Shown here in pieces: positions 63,100 through 64,000 of a DNA stretch of 64,000 bases. The position numbers and the translations under genes are program-made. How positions within the stretch are numbered: the stretch's first letter is position 1; each line of letters opens with the position of its first letter. Under the pieces are notes generated by a model. That model did no database searches. It saw nothing but the letters and a program-made list of their open reading frames with translations, and was not told where the DNA came from. This DNA is from Phymatolithon calcareum (Eukaryota > Rhodophyta > Florideophyceae > Hapalidiales), in assembly GCA_977006965.1 (NCBI GenBank), contig OZ345361.1, positions 1,612,001 to 1,676,000 of the forward strand. The letters run 5' to 3'.

Positions 63100-64000
63100 G
63101 AAAAGTTGCCCCTAAAGAACAAGCGTGATGAAGTTCCAGAAAAACAACGAGTAGTAGTTTTAGCTTGACAGGCTGAGGGTAGGCCACAGCCATTGCCGCT
63201 ATTATCGATGTTCGTGCTTCCAAAATTAGTTTCCATTGGGATGATCGGGCGTTGATTACTTTTCTTGAATTACAGTATTTTCTACGCATCTTCGTCCCTG
63301 TAAAAGCTGTGAAGAAACCCTGAGCGGGGGCGGGGGGTGGAGCGGTGCTGTAATGCTTCCGGAGTTCTGATGCTTGAGATGGACGCCATTAACAGCTTGA
63401 TGCGGTTTTGTGTCTCTGTGACTACAACCCCACGTTGCTGAATGTTGTTCCCCACGTGTAGTCAACTTAGCCGTTCAATGTCTTTTACACCAATATCTAT
63501 ACAGTGAATTTCAATTAAAGGGAACTTATTGCTGTCTTCGAGGAGAACCACAAAAAATCACTGAATTGATAAGAAAAAGCAATCCTTGGTTCTCAATCGC
63601 ATTGTTCGATATTGATTAAGTGCTTTTTTTCGAACCCTATGACCATCAACTATTTTATTTGGCACTGCCGATCACCTCACCTACTGCAAATCAATGCTGG
63701 ACGCTAATCAAAAAACAAGCGGAAGACTCCGCCAATAATCTGAATACACTAGATTGTTGCAACAGAGCAACTGTCTGCTTCTTATCCACAGATGCAGGAC
63801 AAAGCGAAGAGAGGTAGTAACGTTGTCGATGCATTGCGGAAGCGACCCAGGACTCATTACCGCATGACGTCTACGATGGACAAGTAAGTGAAAGCTGTTC
63901 AGCATGTAGAGCGAGTAGGAAGAGCGTGCAGCGAACGAACAGTTTCCAAGGTGGAAGACCAGCGTGGTAATCCAAGTCTCGAGATCGGCTGATGTGCATA
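63100..64000. repeat. Spacer 4 of the M-/S cassette (cut by window edge)
   Basis: The uninterrupted partner of spacer 2: same short deletion after AATGCTTCC and the same AGAGAGGTAGTAACG and AAGTGAAAGCTG sequence near the right edge. It provides the empty sites for the two big insertions in spacer 2. Confidence 0.8.

Larger units (their letters stand above)
51323..64000. repeat. Segmental duplication unit 2 (incomplete in window)
   Basis: Repeats the order of unit 1: DIS3 3' end, M-3, spacer 3, S3, M+3, TFB4, carrier, TrpRS/M-4, spacer 4. It lacks all the large insertions seen in unit 1. By the model, a fourth S gene and a further M+ gene should lie just beyond the right window edge. Confidence 0.85.

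Noticed and set aside
1-64000. tRNA or rRNA genes
   Set aside because: Looked for T-arm-like GGTTCGAATCC patterns with partner stems and for conserved rRNA cores; nothing convincing. A covariance-model search would be needed to be sure.

Overview
The window is nuclear DNA of a eukaryote. It carries an exosome nuclease (DIS3/Rrp44), a cytosolic ribosomal protein (eS24), a spliceosomal factor, a TFIIH subunit and the Arf-like GTPase ARL2. The genes are compact, with at most one visible short GT-AG intron each, usually close to the start codon, and they sit in tight groups between transposon-rich repeats. A protein joining a glycogen/starch-binding domain to a SPRY domain would suit an organism with cytosolic starch. 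Together this suggests a red alga, most likely a florideophyte such as Chondrus; that assignment is inference.

Layout. (1) 1-14.9 kb is repeat-rich and gene-poor. It holds two tandem copies, offset by about 6.93 kb, of a segment ending in an EF-hand protein gene. It also holds a decayed unrecognised coding region (5.3-7.1 kb), a terminal-inverted-repeat element (4.08-4.94 kb) and clusters of hairpins. (2) 15.0-29.5 kb is a dense island of conserved single-copy genes: a Ser/Thr kinase, an Oca/Siw14-like phosphatase-fold protein, a nucleostemin/NUG1-type GTPase, a CBM48-SPRY protein, ARL2, CCDC12/cwf18, RPS24, a phosducin-like protein (PDCL3/PLP2) and DIS3. Five spliced genes could be reconstructed from donor and acceptor sites and homology. 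(3) 29.0-64 kb is a tandem segmental duplication. Unit 1 runs from the DIS3 3' end to 51.32 kb; unit 2 starts at 51.32 kb and leaves the window. Each unit repeats a cassette made of a three-TM membrane protein gene on the minus strand (called M- here), a repeat spacer, a small secreted eight-cysteine protein gene (S) and a paralogous membrane protein gene on the plus strand (M+). A block with TFB4 (TFIIH p34), a mitochondrial carrier and a tryptophanyl-tRNA synthetase is also duplicated with it.

How the parts relate. In the duplicated region one TFB4 copy is intact and the other is dead. Both carrier copies share the same lesions. Both TrpRS copies lack the N-terminal part and are fused at the same point to a membrane-protein gene. 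Comparing copies gives exact empty sites for several insertions: a 709-bp TIR element, a 1,962-bp hAT-like DNA transposon, a 453-bp retroposon, a 0.68-kb TIR-element insertion, and a 2-kb retroposon-like insert that itself contains a 1,349-bp LTR element with LTRs identical by eye. All lie in unit 1 and none in the compared parts of unit 2.

The most unusual items are the membrane-protein/eight-Cys secreted-protein cassette, the CBM48-SPRY fusion, a DIS3 whose PIN endonuclease site looks dismantled while its RNB site is intact, and the membrane-protein-TrpRS chimeric reading frame.
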